Counted from the first letter of the stretch, positions 51,667 to 60,220 are shown. The stretch is 64,000 nt of DNA from JAIQET01 sp035542575 (GCA_035542575.1 DATKLE010000031.1:14475-78474), one strand, 5' to 3'. Notes: generated by a model not told the origin, from the sequence alone. Numbers and translations: made by a program.

Positions 51667-52206
51667 ATGGCAGGATGGCGGAGAGTCGCAGTCGCTTCCG
51701 GCGGTTCGCAGATCGCCGAGGCCGCCCTGGTGTTGCCTATTGTGTTCTTGCTGCTGCTTGGCATTTTCTGGTTCGGGCGGGCTTATAACATCTACGCCAC
51801 CATCAACCATGCCGCGCGCCAGGCGGCGCGCGCGGCCACCGCGCGCAGCTGCGCGACCTGCGGCAATGAGGCGCTGCCTGCGGACTCCGCCGCCGATGCC
51901 GTGAAGCAGGCCCTGATTGCTTCCAGCCTCGACCCCAGCCAGGTCAGTTCGGTGGCCCCGGTGTTTTGTGCTTGCGGGTTCAACGCCTGCAGCGGGAGCC
52001 CCGTAGCCTGCTCCACGGTTTCTGCCGGCGAGCCCCAGATCTGCGTTCAGTACGACGTGCAGCTTAACCCCGCAGCCACGACTCCGGGAAGCTGTGGCGT
52101 TTCAGTGAGCTTCCGCTATCCCTACCAGTTCTATCTGCCCTTTACGTCCTTGAACCAGCAGCAGATCTACTTGACAACACAGGTGCAGATGAAAGGGGAG
52201 AATTAG
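51667..52206 (+). CDS. TadE-like minor pilin 1
   Basis: About 179 residues. The TadE signature is GSQIAEAALVLPIVFLLLLGI, quoted as SQIAEAALVLPIVFLLLLG, i.e. a prepilin-like glutamate plus one membrane helix. An extracytoplasmic part rich in cysteine follows (at least eight, in CATCG, CACGFNAC and later), so it is probably disulfide-bonded. Start is ATG 51667 or TTG 51658, which overlaps the cpaA stop. TadE proteins are pseudopilins needed for Flp pilus assembly. Confidence 0.83.
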   Translation: MAGWRRVAVASGGSQIAEAALVLPIVFLLLLGIFWFGRAYNIYATINHAARQAARAATARSCATCGNEALPADSAADAVKQALIASSLDPSQVSSVAPVFCACGFNACSGSPVACSTVSAGEPQICVQYDVQLNPAATTPGSCGVSVSFRYPYQFYLPFTSLNQQQIYLTTQVQMKGEN

Positions 52207-52210
52207 CCAC

Positions 52211-52786
52211 GTGTTGAGCTACTTGAGGAGAACCTGGTCGCAGATCGCCGGCACGGAGGCATCCCAGCTGGTCGAATTTGCGGTTGCCCTGCCTCTGCTG
52301 GTGGTCTTTGTGGTGGGGATCTTCGATTTCGGCCAGGCCTTCAACCTCAAACAGAAGCTCAGTAATGCGGCGCGGGAAGGCGCCCGCCTGGGCTCTAGCC
52401 TGCCTACGGGCGATCTGGGAACCACGGGTGTGACCCCCACGTCGGTGGACGCCGCCAAATCGGCGGTGACCGCGTACATCATAGCCGCAAACATCAACGA
52501 CTGCGGCTTGGCGGCTCAGGCTGCGGCCTCGGCTGGGTCGCTGACCTGGACTTACACCGCTTCCGGAAGTGGCTGCCCCGCAGCTCTTACGCTCACGATT
52601 GAGCGCGGGTACAAGTTCCAGACCACGGTGAACTCGACCCAGGTGGATGTGCTTTGTACTCGCGTCACCATCAGCTATCCCTACCAGTGGCACTTCAGTC
52701 GCGTCATCGAGTTGCTGGCCCCGGGATCCAATTATGCGGGAGTGACCCATATTTCAACCGACGCCATTGCTCCGAACACTTATTGA
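52211..52786 (+). CDS. TadE-like minor pilin 2
   Basis: A 191-residue pseudopilin starting at GTG 52211. The TadE block is SQLVEFAVALPLLVVFVVGI (about 18-37), followed by FDFGQAFNLKQKLSNAAREGAR, quoted as QAFNLKQKLSNAAREGAR, the usual second part. The rest is extracytoplasmic, with four cysteines. It follows the first TadE gene by 4 nt and its end lies just before the TadG start. Having two TadE proteins next to one TadG is normal in Tad loci. Confidence 0.85.
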   Translation: MLSYLRRTWSQIAGTEASQLVEFAVALPLLVVFVVGIFDFGQAFNLKQKLSNAAREGARLGSSLPTGDLGTTGVTPTSVDAAKSAVTAYIIAANINDCGLAAQAAASAGSLTWTYTASGSGCPAALTLTIERGYKFQTTVNSTQVDVLCTRVTISYPYQWHFSRVIELLAPGSNYAGVTHISTDAIAPNTY

Positions 52787-52817
52787 CGGCACAGGAATGC
52801 AGGTAGAGGGAAAAAAC

Positions 52818-54083
52818 ATGCACCCCCGGTACCCGGAGAGCGGTCAGACGATTCTGCTGGTGGCTGCCTCTCTGGTGGCGATTCTGGCCATGGCGGCGCT
52901 TGCCATTGACGTGGTGACGCTGTACACCGCGCGCAGCGAGGCCCAGCGTGCCGCCGATGCGGCGGCCATCGCGGCCGCCAAAATGCTGGCTGACACCGGC
53001 CTCACCACCGATCCCTGCAATGCCGCGCTGGCCACTACCGCCCAAACCCTGGCCACCCAGCAGGCGACCGTGGTCGCCCAGCAAAACCGGGTCGCCGGAC
53101 TCGCGGCGCAAACCATCAACGTGACCTTTCCCAACTACAGTGCCGGCGCCGGCTGCCCGAACGCCTTTGGCGTCAATCCACAAGTCACGGTGAATCTGCA
53201 GCGCACCGGCTTGCCGACTTTTTTTGCGCGCCTCTGGAGCAGCACTCTGGCTTCCGTCAGCGCTTCCGCGACCGCAGAGGCCTACAATCCATCCAATTCG
53301 AGCACTGTGGTCGCCGGTCCGGTGGCACCGGTGGCTCCGCGCTGCGCCAAACCACTGCTATTGCCCAATGAAGATCCGAACCACGCAGGACAGCATTTTG
53401 TCGATCCGACGACCGGTGCCATCGCCAATCGGGGACTTTCGGGTGTCGTCAACAACCTGCTGACGCTCACGTCCGGCTGCCAGCCTGGGTTCCCGACATG
53501 TAACGTTAACCCTAACCCTCCTGCAGCGGGCACCTATGTGCCGCTCATGATGTCACCCTCGGCTCTCCACATCTGCCCCAGTTGCGGCAGTGCGCTCTCC
53601 GGCTTCGCTTCCGATCTTGCCTGCTGCAACGCCTTCGCACTCCAGTGCGGACAGCAATACAACCTGGACCTCTCCGTGGACCCGGACGGGGCCGGAGGCG
53701 CCGCCCAAACCGGGGGCCAGTGCCTGATCCACCAATCGCCGGGCAATGGCCAGGACACCGTTGACGCCACCCAGATTCCTCCCGAGATCACGGCGGGCGA
53801 CAATAACCCGTTTGTCGCAGGCGGCACCGTGGCCGCCGGGGACGCCATCACGAACAGCGACTCCATTGTGATGCTGCCACTCTTTGACGACACCATCCCT
53901 TTCACCGGCACCGGTCCGGTCACGATCATTGGTTACTTACAGGTCTTTATTGTTGATGTGGACGGTACGGGCACGGTCCACGCCAGAGTGCTGAACGTCA
54001 TCGGCTGCGGCAACAGCCTCACCGGCCCACCCGTGCAGGGTTCGGGCGCGAGTGTGCCCGTGCGCCTCATTCAGCAGCCATAG
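52818..54083 (+). CDS. TadG-like protein with N-terminal Tad domain
   Basis: A 421-residue protein. The Tad domain is ESGQTILLVAASLVAILAMA followed by LAIDVVTLYTARSEAQRAADAAAIAAAK-type helix, quoted as ARSEAQRAADAAAIAAAK. The large C-terminal part is an extracytoplasmic beta-rich domain with paired cysteines (CPSCG, ACCNAF, CGQQ) and no von Willebrand domain, unlike many TadG proteins. ATG 52818 has AGAGGG 7 nt upstream; the open frame back to 52767 overlaps the TadE gene. It is the last gene of the plus-strand Tad run. Confidence 0.82.
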   Translation: MHPRYPESGQTILLVAASLVAILAMAALAIDVVTLYTARSEAQRAADAAAIAAAKMLADTGLTTDPCNAALATTAQTLATQQATVVAQQNRVAGLAAQTINVTFPNYSAGAGCPNAFGVNPQVTVNLQRTGLPTFFARLWSSTLASVSASATAEAYNPSNSSTVVAGPVAPVAPRCAKPLLLPNEDPNHAGQHFVDPTTGAIANRGLSGVVNNLLTLTSGCQPGFPTCNVNPNPPAAGTYVPLMMSPSALHICPSCGSALSGFASDLACCNAFALQCGQQYNLDLSVDPDGAGGAAQTGGQCLIHQSPGNGQDTVDATQIPPEITAGDNNPFVAGGTVAAGDAITNSDSIVMLPLFDDTIPFTGTGPVTIIGYLQVFIVDVDGTGTVHARVLNVIGCGNSLTGPPVQGSGASVPVRLIQQP

Positions 54084-54140
54084 CTGCAGCTTTACCGTCG
54101 GTTCAGAATTCCCCTGCCACGAAGAGGGACCGCGCTGCTT

Positions 54141-55094
54141 CTAATTCGGCTTTTGGTTGGAGGAGTCCGGACCCGGAGCCTCGTCCGTATCCGGTTGCTC
54201 GTCGCGCGACTCGGGGACGGGCTCTGCCGGAATGGTAGCCACCGCCTGGCGCGGATCACTGGGTTGGTAATTCATCGCTCGGGGGATGGCAGTTCCCGGG
54301 CGGGGTGTCAGGATCACGCTGTGCAGTTGGTTCGGATCGGCATCCGATCCGACCATGATGAAGTTAAAACGCGAACCGTTGAGCAGGGAGGCCAGTACGT
54401 CGCGCGCTGGAGCCGGGCCCAGATCCGCCACGACCAGTTCCTGGTCTGTTCCCGCGGGAATGGGGATGTCGGCGCCAGTCTTGCGACGTACCTCCTTGAG
54501 CAGTTCGGCCAGCGTGACTTTGTCCGCCCAAATCCTCAGCTGGCCGTCCTGAAACTGAACTTCAACGTTGCGCGGCACCGGCACCGGAGAAGAGGCATTC
54601 ACTGCCCCCGGCACGGTCGCCGCTGGAGAGACGGCCGGACCGTTGACCACTTCGAACTGTGTTTCGAACCTGCCAGATCCCCCGGGACTCTCGTTCAATT
54701 TCACAATCACACGATTGCCCGTGGAGAAGACCTGATAGGCTTGCGCCTTATTCAGATCCAGAACCACCCGCGTCACGGGTGGGTTTGCAGAAAACAGTCC
54801 GGTCCGAACTCCTTTTACCTGGCCTCGATTCACCGCCAAACGGTGCAAAGTCGGGGCGGGGAGAGCATTGGGCAGATCAATCACGATGCGGTCCGGCCCG
54901 GTCACAGCCAGCGTCTGGGGGGCTACCGGCCCGCTGGCCACAATCTCCACCTCAACGCTGTTGCCGCTGCCGAGCACGCCGACCTGGCGGATCGTGACCA
55001 CCCCCGCTGGCGCCGCAAAAAGAGGACAAGCCATCCCCAAGCTGGTGGCAAGCAGCCACCCTGCCAGCAACGCTCTGGTCTGCACACCCTGCAT
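54141..55094 (-). CDS. AMIN-domain protein with secretin N-like domain, no secretin core
   Basis: A 317-residue secreted protein. It has a signal peptide (about 1-28, ending LFAAPAG), then an AMIN domain (about 30-125) with TLAVTGPDRIVIDLPNAL and TRVVLDLNKAQAYQVF. A linker follows, then an STN/secretin-N-like domain at about 185-270 (VTLAELLKEVRRKTGADIPI and DVLASLLNGSRFNFIM). It ends in an acidic Pro-rich tail. PilQ has this order followed by the secretin pore; here the pore domain is missing. It may anchor to peptidoglycan and guide a pilus or secretin. It is convergent with the TadG gene. Confidence 0.78.
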   Translation of the reverse strand: MQGVQTRALLAGWLLATSLGMACPLFAAPAGVVTIRQVGVLGSGNSVEVEIVASGPVAPQTLAVTGPDRIVIDLPNALPAPTLHRLAVNRGQVKGVRTGLFSANPPVTRVVLDLNKAQAYQVFSTGNRVIVKLNESPGGSGRFETQFEVVNGPAVSPAATVPGAVNASSPVPVPRNVEVQFQDGQLRIWADKVTLAELLKEVRRKTGADIPIPAGTDQELVVADLGPAPARDVLASLLNGSRFNFIMVGSDADPNQLHSVILTPRPGTAIPRAMNYQPSDPRQAVATIPAEPVPESRDEQPDTDEAPGPDSSNQKPN

Positions 55095-55194
55095 TGGTTC
55101 GTTGAAACAAGATTCTAGCAGCGTTGCCAGGCCCCAGCGGCACACTTAGGTCGTAGCACCAGGAAACCTGCGGCATCTGCTCCTCGACGACAGC

Positions 55195-55225
55195 GAAAGG
55201 GCACGGCTTAAAGCCGTGCCCTTTC
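55195..55225 (-). terminator. Long perfect hairpin after the TPR gene
   Basis: GAAAGGGCACGGCTT and AAGCCGTGCCCTTTC pair perfectly with almost no loop (about 13 usable base pairs around TTAAA). It lies 26 nt after the TPR gene stop (55251) on the minus strand. The arms end in CCCTTTC, giving a short T-run. It should end that transcript. Confidence 0.65.
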
Positions 55226-55250
55226 AGGTTGCGAACGGATACTTTGACCG

Positions 55251-56423
55251 CTACTTCTTTTCCACCGCGGTAGGAACACCGGCGGTGGTGGAAAGGCGGG
55301 CGATCTCCGCCAGCTGTTTTTGCGCCTCGCCGACATCGGCGGGGTTGTGCACCAGGCGCAGATATTGCCGCATATGCACTGCGGCCTCTTGATACTCGTG
55401 CTTTTCCATCAGAACCATGCCCAGCACGTATTCCAGCTTGGGAATGGTATGCTCCTCGTCCACTCGGATTCCCTGGCGCGCGCTCTTCTCACTGCGCTCG
55501 AAATTCTGCAGAAAGTAACTCGACACCGCATTAAAGAACCAGGCATCCGGGAAGTCCACCGGATTGAGTGCCAGGAGCTTGTCGGTAAGGTTGACGACTT
55601 CCTGCCACTGCCTGGACCGGAACGCGAGTTGAGCCAGTCCCTGATAGGGGGTGGCGTACCTGGGGTCCGCCGCGAGTGCCTGGTTAAAGGAATGCGCCGC
55701 GCCGGCTGCATCGTTCTCATGCATTTGCACCCGGCCCAGTTCGCACCAAGCCACCGCGTAAGGCGGGTAGATCTGTACCGCCTTCTCGAACTCCTGCTGG
55801 GCTTGGTCCCAGCGGTTTTTCATCTCCTTATCGCGTCCCTTTTCAAAAGCCTTCTTCGCCGCACTGGGCGCGGCCGCGCTGGTGGCGCTGATCGTTGTTC
55901 CCTGGACGTGTTCGAGGCGGTGCAATACGATGCGGCCAACGTCGTTACGGTCTAAAGCGGAAACCCTTAAGCTCAATTCCACGACCTCAGAGGTAAAACC
56001 CGGCAGCTCCGCTTGCAGCTGACAATCTCTCCAATCGCGCTGCGTGCCGCGGGCCGACGTCGAATTTGTCAGGGGGGAATCGGCGTCTTCAATGCCAGCG
56101 CCGTTCTCCATCAAGGCCGAAGTACGAGTGACGAATTCGAAGCTGAAGCGCCCGTGCGAATCCGTGTGTGTCTCTGTGCGCCCCTGCCCTTTGCAGATAG
56201 TGCGAATCGCGGCTCGCTCCGTCAGCGGGGCACCATCATCGGTGACCACTTCTCCGGAGAGAAAAATGTTTCCCAAGGGACGATCAAATCCGTCTGCCGG
56301 GGAAGTCTTGCCTATCGTGTCGCCACGGTTTCTCCCACCGGCACCACGACCTTGGGCCGAAACCAGGGAAGGAGAGAGGATGAGTGTCAGAACAAGAAGA
56401 GCACAACAAAGCTGGCATTTCAT
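55251..56423 (-). CDS. Secreted TPR protein with carboxypeptidase-regulatory-like domain
   Basis: A 390-residue exported protein: signal peptide (1-23, ending VSAQ), a Gly/Arg-rich linker, a CarboxypepD_reg/Cna-B-like beta-sandwich (about 50-170, with IFLSGEVVTDDGAPL and TDSHGRFSFEF), then tetratricopeptide repeats (about 190-360). The repeats show patterns such as WDQAQQEFEKAVQIYPPYAVAW, seen as AQQEFEKAVQIYPPYAVAW, and DRYATPYQGLA-like blocks. It probably scaffolds envelope or pilus components. Its position among Tad genes suggests a TadD-like role, but TadD lacks the beta-sandwich. ATG 56423 is preferred. Confidence 0.8.
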   Translation of the reverse strand: MKCQLCCALLVLTLILSPSLVSAQGRGAGGRNRGDTIGKTSPADGFDRPLGNIFLSGEVVTDDGAPLTERAAIRTICKGQGRTETHTDSHGRFSFEFVTRTSALMENGAGIEDADSPLTNSTSARGTQRDWRDCQLQAELPGFTSEVVELSLRVSALDRNDVGRIVLHRLEHVQGTTISATSAAAPSAAKKAFEKGRDKEMKNRWDQAQQEFEKAVQIYPPYAVAWCELGRVQMHENDAAGAAHSFNQALAADPRYATPYQGLAQLAFRSRQWQEVVNLTDKLLALNPVDFPDAWFFNAVSSYFLQNFERSEKSARQGIRVDEEHTIPKLEYVLGMVLMEKHEYQEAAVHMRQYLRLVHNPADVGEAQKQLAEIARLSTTAGVPTAVEKK

Positions 56424-56612
56424 GGCCGCCCCCACAACATTGGGGGAATTATATGCCCAACTTCGGGCCACTAGAGCAAGGTTTTTTCTTCACTTCGAAA
56501 TCGGTCTCGGACTGCGAGAGGGTGGCCGGCGGTGGGATGGTTGAGCTCAAGCGCAATTTTGCGAGGATTCCTTGGCCCTCAACCGTTGGCGTCATTTTTT
56601 GGGTGGACCGGC

Positions 56613-56843
56613 TCACCGCTTGGGATGAATGAGGCGGCGATGATCAATCAGGTGCTGTTTGGCGTCTTTCAGCTGCAATTCGATCTGCTCATCGTCTTCC
56701 GACGAGGGCGGGAGCTCCATCCGGTCGGAACGAAGCTCGGCCAGCTTTTCCTGGCGGATGAGGGCCTCGCCGAGTTCGGCCGCGAGTTGGTCGCAGACAT
56801 TACAACTGGCGGAAGGTTCTCCGGTTTTTTCTTGCTCGCTCAC
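56613..56843 (-). CDS. Small charged coiled-coil protein
   Basis: A 76-residue acidic and basic helical protein from GTG 56843, with AGAGG 5 nt before it. It has one CNVC pair near the start and heptad-like leucines (QLAAELGEALIRQEKLAEL). I do not recognise it. It lies 79 nt downstream of a Flp pilin gene and upstream of the TPR gene, so it may belong to the pilus transcript. It could be a chaperone-like or regulatory peptide; that is speculation. Confidence 0.5.
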   Translation of the reverse strand: MSEQEKTGEPSASCNVCDQLAAELGEALIRQEKLAELRSDRMELPPSSEDDEQIELQLKDAKQHLIDHRRLIHPKR

Positions 56844-56922
56844 GTTTCCTCTCAAGCCCCGACACTCAGCAGTCGTTGCCCAGAGCCGTGGCCGGGTGGA
56901 CCGAACACCGCGCCGCGGCAGA

Positions 56923-57087
56923 CTACTGGATCGAACTGGCCACGGCGGAGAACGTATTATTAGCGTTGGCGCCGATCAGCCGCACTGTACCCACTACGAT
57001 TACCAGGATCACGGCCAGCATTACGGCGTACTCGGCGATGTCCTGGCCTTCTTCGTCCGACCATATTTTGCGAAGAAAGTCAGCCAC
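56923..57087 (-). CDS. flp: Flp-family type IVb pilin 1
   Basis: A 54-residue prepilin. Start is GTG 57087 with GGAGGGTAAGAAG directly upstream. The leader MADFLRKIWSDEEG precedes the Flp motif GQDIAEYAVMLAVILVIVVG, where the prepilin peptidase cuts after the glycine and the E-Y pair follows five to six residues later. The helix continues to TVRLIGANANNTFSAVASSIQ (quoted in part). It is the likely major subunit of a Flp pilus processed by the CpaA at 51128. A near-identical second copy is at 57406. Confidence 0.9.
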   Translation of the reverse strand: MADFLRKIWSDEEGQDIAEYAVMLAVILVIVVGTVRLIGANANNTFSAVASSIQ

Positions 57088-57405
57088 CTTCTTACCCTCC
57101 TTTCCCGTCCAAGTTTGGGCCGAAGTCGAAAATCGCTTCGCCCGCCAGGCTACACCCTGCCCTCTTCCTTCCACATTGCCCGGATTTCCCCGTTCGCACA
57201 ATGGCCCCTTGGTGGCCGTTACACCTGTACTTTGCCCGCATGACCAGCGTACCTGTCGAAGCCGCCCGTCTGGGCCCGGGGAGTGCGACAAGAATCCTCC
57301 AGTCGCAGTTGACCTTCATGCGTGGGGATTGGCAATCGCTAGCAGGTGGGGATAGCCGCAGGGCCAGCCTGATGAGCAACTCAGCGACCACGGCGGCTCA
57401 TGTAG
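57088..57405. other. 318-nt spacer between the two Flp pilin genes
   Basis: No gene is supported. The open frame at 57092-57391 has no protein-like character. I see the ribosome-binding site of pilin 1 (GGAGGG at about 57098), one GGGGATTGGCAATCG copy of the local repeat near 57327-57341, and no convincing terminator. Pilin 1 could therefore be co-transcribed with pilin 2. Confidence 0.4.
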
Positions 57406-57570
57406 CTATTGGATTGAGCTGGCAGCAGCGGAAAACACGTTGTTGGCGTTCGATCCTATGATCCTGACTGTACCAACCACGAGCACCAGAATCACCGCCA
57501 ACATCACCGCATATTCTGCGATGTCCTGCCCTTCGTCCTCCGACCATACCCGCCTTAAGAAGTCTTTCAT
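57406..57570 (-). CDS. flp: Flp-family type IVb pilin 2
   Basis: A 54-residue prepilin encoded from ATG 57570 with AGAGGTG before it. The sequence MKDFLRRVWSEDEG precedes GQDIAEYAVMLAVILVLVVG, with the tail ending ANNVFSAAASSIQ. It differs from pilin 1 at only about a dozen positions, so the two are recent duplicates. It is too short for usual gene-length cut-offs and easy to miss. It may be an alternative major pilin. Confidence 0.9.
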   Translation of the reverse strand: MKDFLRRVWSEDEGQDIAEYAVMLAVILVLVVGTVRIIGSNANNVFSAAASSIQ

Positions 57571-57752
57571 GATCACCTCTTGTTTCCCGTAGGCGGATTG
57601 TATCGGTTGTTGGGAAGTGCTCGCAGATGGCTTTGGTAACGGGAGCCAGTGACCAAGGTGTGAACCGGGCCTGATTCAAAAGGGGCACTCGCCCGATCCG
57701 CAACTTCGTTCCCCGTCGATCCCGGTCTCGTGCGGGATCCAGGTGCACCTCG

Positions 57753-58403
57753 TCAATCCGACGCTACCGCTGGCACTAAAGAAGCCGACAGCCAGAAGGA
57801 ACGCAGATCGGCTTCACTGCCGTTAAACATGTCCCGATCGCAGCGCCCGATGCCCGCAACCTCGTAGGGAGGCGGACCCATCGCACCATCGGTGTACTGC
57901 CACATCGTCCACTGCGACCAGTTGCGCGGAATCACTGCGGTGGGACCGTACTGAGACAGCCACAGCCAACAATTAGCGAGCACGGGATCGGTATTGGTTC
58001 CCAGCAGCTGCTTGAGGTAGTGGCCGCCGTAAAGCCCGGGCCAGCGTCCGGTTACATTCTGAATGTGGGTGACGAAGGCACGGGCCTCTTCCAGATCCAT
58101 GCTGGGACCCTGAGGATTGCCCTCAAAATCCAGGACCAACAGGGTTCCAGCGTCGGGGTTGACGGTTTCGAGGAAATGCTCTGCCTGTACTACTCCGTCG
58201 GCACCCACGCCAAAGTGATAGCCACCCCACAGCAGACCGGCTGCCATCGCCTTGGTCTTGTGGACTGCGTAGAGCGGATCTCGATATTGCCACCCCTGAG
58301 TCGCCTTATGGATGACCCCAACGATCCCCGCTTGGCGAGCCGCAGCCAGGTCCACAGTTGCATTGAAATGGGAGAGATCTACAACAATATTCGAAGTCGG
58401 CAC
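57753..58403 (-). CDS. GH25 lysozyme-like muramidase
   Basis: A 216-residue glycoside hydrolase 25. Typical blocks are VVDLSHFNATVDL at the start, GVIHKATQGW, LLWGGYHFG, LLVLDFEGNP with the catalytic Asp/Glu pair, LYGGHYLKQLL and WTMWQYTDG. It would cut peptidoglycan between N-acetylmuramic acid and N-acetylglucosamine. It starts at GTG 58403 with GGAGGG about 10 nt upstream and has no signal peptide. Export must use another route, or it acts on lysis; a phage or pilus-assembly origin is possible. Confidence 0.87.
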   Translation of the reverse strand: MPTSNIVVDLSHFNATVDLAAARQAGIVGVIHKATQGWQYRDPLYAVHKTKAMAAGLLWGGYHFGVGADGVVQAEHFLETVNPDAGTLLVLDFEGNPQGPSMDLEEARAFVTHIQNVTGRWPGLYGGHYLKQLLGTNTDPVLANCWLWLSQYGPTAVIPRNWSQWTMWQYTDGAMGPPPYEVAGIGRCDRDMFNGSEADLRSFWLSASLVPAVASD

Positions 58404-58713
58404 GTTCGCACGCCCTCCGACGGAATTATCTGATCAGCCCTCCCGGCTCCGGGAGGCCCACAGCTCTGAAGCCTGCATCTTGCGCGTAAAGGGGGAGGGA
58501 CTCCTCAAGAGCAAGCTATCCGCTTGAGAATCGAAATCATCAGAAAACGTCGGTTTGTTCCGAAATCAGAACAAGATGGTGGGTAGCGCATCCCCGGGGC
58601 AGGCAGTTACGGGCTCCGACCGGGAGCGGTCGCTGGCACTTACAGCTTTGATCAGCCCCTGCAGGCTCATGGCCCGCGGCCCGGGACTGTGGTTTCGGAA
58701 TCCGGGCCTCGGG
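58404..58713. other. 310-nt intergenic region with two hairpins
   Basis: No gene is supported. CCTCCCG-GCTC-CGGGAGG at 58439-58456 is a strong 7-bp hairpin in the lysozyme leader. CGACCG-GGAG-CGGTCG at 58617-58632 is a 6-bp hairpin about 100 nt after the esterase-like gene, without a T-run. They may shape or end transcripts. Confidence 0.4.
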
Positions 58714-59763
58714 CTAGTGGCAGTTATTGATCAAACCATTGGCGATGGCTGCGGCCCCCTCAGGCACGTCCGCCAGCAAGTGCGGGGCGTTGGGGACGCA
58801 CTCGAAATCGTGCTGGGACGTAATGGCATTCTCCCAGATTACGGCTTCTCCCGAGCCACTGCCTGTGTCCAGTCCGCCGAAGATGAAGTGGACTCGAGTG
58901 CTGTAGTTCAGGACCGACCGGTTGTCGGACGACAAAATGCTGTCGGCCTGCCAGATCGCGCTGTCAGCCTGGTCTTGAGACGAGCAGTGATTATTGCCAT
59001 AGGCGGGGTCCAGGAACAAGTTGGCGTCGGTGCCGTAGCAAGTGTCCAACGTTCCGGCACAGTTGGAGACTTCCGACATGTTGCACAGGCATCCGTAATC
59101 AATGCGACTAAAGGGTGGACCGCCGGTGGGCTGAACGAAGTTGAAGATCGAGTCTTCCCCGTAACGGGACAACGCATAGGCGATGGCGCCGGCGCCGGCG
59201 CTGTTTCCGGTGGCGCAGAAGGCGGTGTTCGCGCTGCCGATGTTGTCGTGGATCCACTTCGCAGCTGTGGCCCAGCGGCAGGCCAGCAACAGCGGTCCGC
59301 CCGGCCCGTCCAGCCAGCCCACGGGGGTGTTGAAGTTGGTCTGCACCACCGTAAATCCCGCATTCACCACATCGTTAACCGCGACGTTGCCGTACACGAA
59401 CTGATTTTCGTAGAGGTCGTTGCCCCCACCGCCGGTGGTGTAAATCACGGTTCCTTTGGGAGTCCCGACCGCATTGGTCACCTTCAGTTCGACCGGGTTG
59501 TAGACCGCGACTCCGGGGCAGGAGATGGTGAGATCCACGCATCGATCCCCGTTGACCGGAGGACTCACGGTCGAGGGAGGGCAGGGATTCACCTCACTGA
59601 CCTTGGTCACTCTGCCCAGTTGGTTAGGAATGCCGCCCGGCGGCTGGTCGAGATTGGAGTTTCCCACGCTACAAGCAATCAGCAGGATCGCACAGCTGGA
59701 AAGGACCACGAGTCCCGTAATTGCAACCAAAGGATTGAACACACGGCTGGCTGGTGTCTTCAT
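58714..59763 (-). CDS. Alpha/beta-hydrolase-like lipoprotein (esterase/depolymerase-like)
   Basis: A 349-residue protein. A signal sequence ends in the lipobox LLIAC (about residue 31), so it is a lipoprotein. Features of an alpha/beta hydrolase are TVIYTTGGGGNDLYE, NAGFTVVQTNF, the nucleophile elbow GNSAGAGAIAYAL and a late histidine in QHDFECVP or APHLLAD. The central part has seven or more cysteines, likely disulfide-bonded. I cannot name the substrate; pectin/polyester esterase-like enzymes share these blocks. ATG 59763 is used over a TTG at 59796. Confidence 0.7.
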   Translation of the reverse strand: MKTPASRVFNPLVAITGLVVLSSCAILLIACSVGNSNLDQPPGGIPNQLGRVTKVSEVNPCPPSTVSPPVNGDRCVDLTISCPGVAVYNPVELKVTNAVGTPKGTVIYTTGGGGNDLYENQFVYGNVAVNDVVNAGFTVVQTNFNTPVGWLDGPGGPLLLACRWATAAKWIHDNIGSANTAFCATGNSAGAGAIAYALSRYGEDSIFNFVQPTGGPPFSRIDYGCLCNMSEVSNCAGTLDTCYGTDANLFLDPAYGNNHCSSQDQADSAIWQADSILSSDNRSVLNYSTRVHFIFGGLDTGSGSGEAVIWENAITSQHDFECVPNAPHLLADVPEGAAAIANGLINNCH

Positions 59764-60144
59764 GAGGGAGGCTACCTTTTCGTTGCGTCTAGTCAACTAA
59801 ACCCGTCTTCCGGGGTTTTGTTGCTTATCTTAGATGCCCTCGCACCCGATGGCGCTTACGCCAGAAACGCTTTTCTTGGTTGGGACGGCAACGCGAGGTC
59901 TGCCGGGAAAGAGCACCAGGTGCAAGCCGAGCAGCCACTTACGGAAATCTGCAGGTGATTCTTGGGCCGTTTCCCCAGGGTTGGGTAGCGGTGGCAGACT
60001 CACCCCGTGGGCAAAGGGGACCACGACTAAAATCAGAACCACGTCGCGTCTCGTACCATCCGCGCGATCCCGCGGCGCGGTATGGAACGCATCTATTGCA
60101 GAGGAGCCCCGGGGATCCCGCGACAAGCAGCAAAGTTTTTCATT
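59764..60144. other. Intergenic region between esterase-like gene and tRNA-Ala
   Basis: 381 nt without a supported gene. AAACCCG and CGGGGTTT at 59799-59818 can pair in the leader of the esterase-like gene. The open frames that cross this region also run through the tRNA gene and are not real. Confidence 0.4.
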
Positions 60145-60220
60145 TGGTGGAGCTAGTCGGGATCGAACCGACGACCTCATCGTTGCGAACGATGCGCTCT
60201 CCCAGCTGAGCTATAGCCCC
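60145..60220 (-). tRNA. tRNA-Ala(CGC)
   Basis: A complete cloverleaf: acceptor GGGGCTA/TAGCTCC, D-arm GCTC-AGCTGGGA-GAGC, anticodon stem CATCG/CGATG with loop TTCGCAA (anticodon CGC, reads GCG), T-arm GTCGG-TTCGATC-CCGAC, discriminator A and encoded CCA. The G3-U70 pair, the main identity element for alanine, is present. No other tRNA or rRNA is adjacent. Confidence 0.96.

Noticed and set aside
57092..57391. 99-residue open frame between the two pilin genes
   Set aside because: Arg/Gly-rich with no pattern; overlaps the pilin 1 ribosome-binding region.
58555..59958. 467-residue open frame opposite the esterase-like lipoprotein
   Set aside because: The opposite strand has a lipobox, GNSAG nucleophile elbow and normal composition; this frame has none of these.
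59830..60180. 116-residue open frame on the minus strand upstream of the esterase-like gene
   Set aside because: It starts inside the tRNA-Ala gene and has no protein-like pattern.
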